From Falsihalocynthiibacter halioticoli (GTDB lineage: Bacteria; Pseudomonadota; Alphaproteobacteria; Rhodobacterales; Rhodobacteraceae): DNA of 64,000 nt. Below are positions 61,486 through 64,000 of this stretch, piece after piece (the stretch's first letter is position 1; the number at the start of each line of letters is the position of its first letter). The notes beneath the pieces are model-generated. The model did not search any database. It had not been told where the DNA came from and saw only the letters and a list, made by a program, of their open reading frames with translations. Location of the stretch: NCBI RefSeq assembly GCF_025802015.1, contig NZ_JAOYFC010000004.1, positions 89,762-153,761 of the forward strand, read 5' to 3'. The position numbers and the translations under genes were made by a program.

Positions 61486-63723
61486 ATGAGCCAAGAAACA
61501 GACCCCTCCGACATTGATCTTCACGAAGTTGCCGAGCCGCTGCGCCGCGCGATTGGCGAGCGTTATCTAACTTACGCGCTATCGACGATTATGCACCGTG
61601 CTTTGCCGGACGCGCGCGACGGCCTGAAACCGGTTCACCGCCGTATTCTCTATGCGATGCGAGAATTGAAGCTGGCCAGCGACGGCGGCTTCCGGAAGTC
61701 GGCCAAGATTTCTGGCGACGTCATGGGGAACTACCACCCGCATGGTGACGCCGCCATCTATGATGCGATGGCGCGTTTGGCGCAGGATTTCAACGTGCGC
61801 TATCCGTTGGTGGACGGGCAGGGGAACTTCGGCAACATCGACGGTGATAATCCCGCTGCGAGCCGATACACAGAAGCGCGAATGACTGCCGCCGCCGAGG
61901 CTTTGCTTGAGGGGCTCAACGAGAACGCAGTAAACTTCCGCGAAAACTATGACGGTACCCTGACAGAGCCGGAAGTCCTTCCAGCGACATACCCGAATTT
62001 GTTGGCGAATGGCTCCTCCGGCATTGCCGTGGGTATGGCTACAAATATTCCGCCACATAACATCGCCGAACTCTGTGATGCGTGTTTGCACCTAATCAAA
62101 ACGCCGGATGCGCGGGATGATACACTGGTCAATCTCGTACCCGGCCCGGATTTCCCGACGGGCGGCATTATTGTCGAGCCACGCGAGAGTATTCTTGAAA
62201 CCTACAGAACCGGTCGCGGCTCTTTCCGCCTTCGCTGTAAATACGTGGTCGAAGAGCTTGGCCGTGGGCAATGGCAGATCGTCGTCACCGAGATTCCTTA
62301 TCAGGTTCAGAAAAGCAAGCTGATTGAGAAGCTTGCCGAGGTAATCCAAAACAAGAAGGTGCCAATTCTCGCCGATGTACGCGATGAAAGTGCCGATGAC
62401 GTTCGGATCATTCTGGAGCCGAAGAGCAAGAATGTTGTGCCTGATGTTCTGATGAATACGTTGTATCGGGTCAGTGACCTTGAAGTGCGGTTCAGCATGA
62501 ACATGAACGTACTGATTGATGGCCTGACTCCGAAGGTCTGCAGCTTGAAAGAAGTCCTGCGCGCCTTCCTTGATCATCGCCGCGAAATTTTGATCCGTCG
62601 CAGTAAGCACCGTCTAGAGAAAATCGACCATCGGCTCGAAGTGCTTGAGGGCTATATCGTCGCCTTCCTCAATCTGGATCGCGTAATCGAGATCATTCGC
62701 TACGAAGATGATCCGCGCGCCGTCATGATGGCGGAATTCGAGCTAAGCGAGGTGCAGGCCGATGCAATCCTCAATATGCGTCTGCGGAGCTTGCGTAAGC
62801 TCGAAGAACTTGAACTGAAGAAAGAGCATGACGAGTTGCTTCAGGAGCGCGAGGGTCTTGAAGAACTGTTGGCGGATGAAGATCTGCAATGGTCTCGCAT
62901 CGCTGAGCAGATGAAAGAGACCAAAAAGAAATTTGGTCGAGATTACGAAGGCGGTGCGCGCCGTACCCAATTTGCAGAAGCCGGAGAAGTCGAGGACGTT
63001 CCGATCGAAGCAATGATCGAGCGTGAGCCGATTACTGTGGTCTGTTCGCAAATGGGATGGATTCGCGCCATGTCTGGCCACATCGATCTCAATCGCGAGT
63101 TGAAGTTCAAAGACGGCGACGGGCCGCGCTTTGCCTTCCATGCCGAAACGACAGATCGCTTGCTTTTGCTTGGAACCAATGGCCGCTTTTATACCATGGG
63201 TGCCAGCACGCTCCCTGGTGGGCGGGGCATGGGCGAGCCGCTTCGATTGATGGTTGATCTACCAAATGAGTGCGAGATCGTAGATTTGTTCATTCACGAA
63301 CCGGGCCGGAAACTGTTGGTGGCCTCTTCGGCGGGCGATGGCTTCATTGTTCCTGAGGACGATGTGGTCGCGCAAACCCGAACCGGCAAACAGGTTCTGA
63401 ACGTGCGTGGCGATGTGGTGGCCAAGGTTTGCCGTCCGATTAAGGGTGATCATGTGGCCGCCGTTGGTGAAAACCGCAAAGTGCTTGTGTTCCCGATTGA
63501 GGAGCTTCCTGAAATGGGGCGCGGCAAAGGTGTGCGTCTTCAGAAATACAAGGACGGCGGGCTTTCGGACGCGACAACATTCGTGTTGGAGCAGGGTTTG
63601 AGTTGGCTCGATCCTGCGGGGCGGACCCGAACCGAGACCGAACTTGCTGAGTGGAGCGGAAAACGCGCAAGCGCAGGTCGAATGGCCCCCCGCGGGTTCC
63701 CAAGAGACAACAAATTCAACTGA
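61486..63723 (+). CDS. parC: DNA topoisomerase IV subunit A
   Basis: 745 aa; decatenates daughter chromosomes. GyrA/ParC breakage-reunion domain: RRAIGERYLTYALSTIMHRA, LKPVHRRILYAM, catalytic Tyr in ASRYTEARMT, GIAVGMATNIPPHN. C-terminal beta-pinwheel lacks a clear GyrA box, which favours ParC over GyrA. The ATG at 61486 gives the usual short acidic start (MSQETDPSDID). A TTAGCGCC/GGCGCTAA hairpin at 63725-63747 follows without a T run. Confidence 0.94.
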   Translation: MSQETDPSDIDLHEVAEPLRRAIGERYLTYALSTIMHRALPDARDGLKPVHRRILYAMRELKLASDGGFRKSAKISGDVMGNYHPHGDAAIYDAMARLAQDFNVRYPLVDGQGNFGNIDGDNPAASRYTEARMTAAAEALLEGLNENAVNFRENYDGTLTEPEVLPATYPNLLANGSSGIAVGMATNIPPHNIAELCDACLHLIKTPDARDDTLVNLVPGPDFPTGGIIVEPRESILETYRTGRGSFRLRCKYVVEELGRGQWQIVVTEIPYQVQKSKLIEKLAEVIQNKKVPILADVRDESADDVRIILEPKSKNVVPDVLMNTLYRVSDLEVRFSMNMNVLIDGLTPKVCSLKEVLRAFLDHRREILIRRSKHRLEKIDHRLEVLEGYIVAFLNLDRVIEIIRYEDDPRAVMMAEFELSEVQADAILNMRLRSLRKLEELELKKEHDELLQEREGLEELLADEDLQWSRIAEQMKETKKKFGRDYEGGARRTQFAEAGEVEDVPIEAMIEREPITVVCSQMGWIRAMSGHIDLNRELKFKDGDGPRFAFHAETTDRLLLLGTNGRFYTMGASTLPGGRGMGEPLRLMVDLPNECEIVDLFIHEPGRKLLVASSAGDGFIVPEDDVVAQTRTGKQVLNVRGDVVAKVCRPIKGDHVAAVGENRKVLVFPIEELPEMGRGKGVRLQKYKDGGLSDATTFVLEQGLSWLDPAGRTRTETELAEWSGKRASAGRMAPRGFPRDNKFN

Positions 63724-63905
63724 GTTAGCGCCGATTTCAGGCGCTAATTCAGCCCAGGCCAATTCCATGTGGTTGAAATCGAGTCACATCGTGCCGAGAT
63801 AGGGCAGGAAGCGGTATGAAATGCTTGCATTTTGACCGCGAGGGCCCTAATCAGCCCGCGATGAAAACGGGGTGCATTTCTACCCCCCAAACATGAGGCC
63901 CTGTT

Positions 63906-64000
63906 ATGGCTAAGGAAAAGTTTGAGCGTACGAAACCGCATTGCAACATCGGCACGATTGGCCACGTTGACCACGGTAAGACTACATTGACAGCTGCAAT
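63906..64000 (+). CDS. tuf: Elongation factor Tu, 5' part
   Basis: The first 31 codons of EF-Tu, cut by the window end: [20 protein letters not shown] then the P-loop [13 protein letters not shown]. It delivers aminoacyl-tRNA to the ribosome. The 182-base leader includes a GGGGT/ACCCC hairpin at about 63869-63887. There is no strong ribosome site other than GAGG at 63894-63897. Confidence 0.96.

Noticed and set aside
63860..63905. Riboswitch in the tuf leader
   Set aside because: Only a short GGGGT/ACCCC hairpin is present and EF-Tu genes usually have plain leaders; not enough to claim a regulatory RNA.

Overview
The window looks like a chromosomal core segment of a mid-GC alphaproteobacterium of the Rhodobacterales (Roseobacter group). 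Pointers are a DUF2794 protein, two proteins that resemble families I know only from Rhodobacteraceae (DUF6478-like, DUF6473-like), ChvG-ChvI followed by a short HPr kinase, RapZ, EIIA-Man and HPr, glutathione-dependent formaldehyde oxidation, an ethylmalonyl-CoA-pathway acyl-CoA dehydrogenase and a TRAP binding protein. No rRNA, tRNA, insertion sequence, prophage or CRISPR array was seen. Coding density is very high: many neighbours overlap by 1-4 bases, and four convergent pairs share interlocked stop codons.

Layout. 0-9.4 kb: SulP transporter with a universal stress protein, asd, a divergent EamA exporter/MarR pair with palindromic operators, a small basic protein behind a repeat-rich promoter, carbonic anhydrase, a degenerate Hpt-like protein, an M17 aminopeptidase overlapping an NlpC/P60 hydrolase, and DUF2794. 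9.4-13.9 kb: formaldehyde detoxification (adhI, fghA) interleaved with a candidate structured small RNA, a TetR regulator, a previously easy-to-miss 59-aa exported protein and three matching TetR-type palindromes. 14-25.8 kb: hydrolase, MFS, zapE, accD-folC, CPBP protease, ilvD, two hypothetical proteins and a 2,4-dienoyl-CoA reductase. 26-34.5 kb: LysR, a four-gene overlapping operon (CinA-like, GNAT, AhpD-like, OmpA), sfsA, map, an orphan TRAP binding protein, rsmD with a flavin reductase. 34.6-44.4 kb: peroxiredoxin, FemAB-like protein, GDPD-RidA, a type I secretion pair with degenerate ABC motifs, mlaA-mlaC, and PBP1A. 44.6-51.1 kb: glnK-amtB, DUF1801, methylsuccinyl-CoA dehydrogenase, TauE/SafE, pckA. 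51.4-55.9 kb: chvI-chvG-hprK-rapZ-EIIA-HPr. 56-64 kb: 3-hydroxybutyryl-CoA dehydrogenase, DUF6473-like, etfBA, cobalamin adenosyltransferase, SDR, parC and the start of tuf.

Together the metabolic genes fit growth on C2/C1 and fatty-acid-type substrates: acetyl-CoA assimilation through the ethylmalonyl-CoA pathway (mcd, electron transfer to EtfAB, B12 adenosylation), gluconeogenesis (pckA) under a possible ChvGI/PTS control loop, and formaldehyde oxidation through glutathione. Nothing here is a clear new defence or mobile system. The most novel-looking items are the structured RNA upstream of adhI, the TetR/59-aa secreted protein unit, the His-less Hpt-like protein, and several strong inverted repeats in promoters and leaders.
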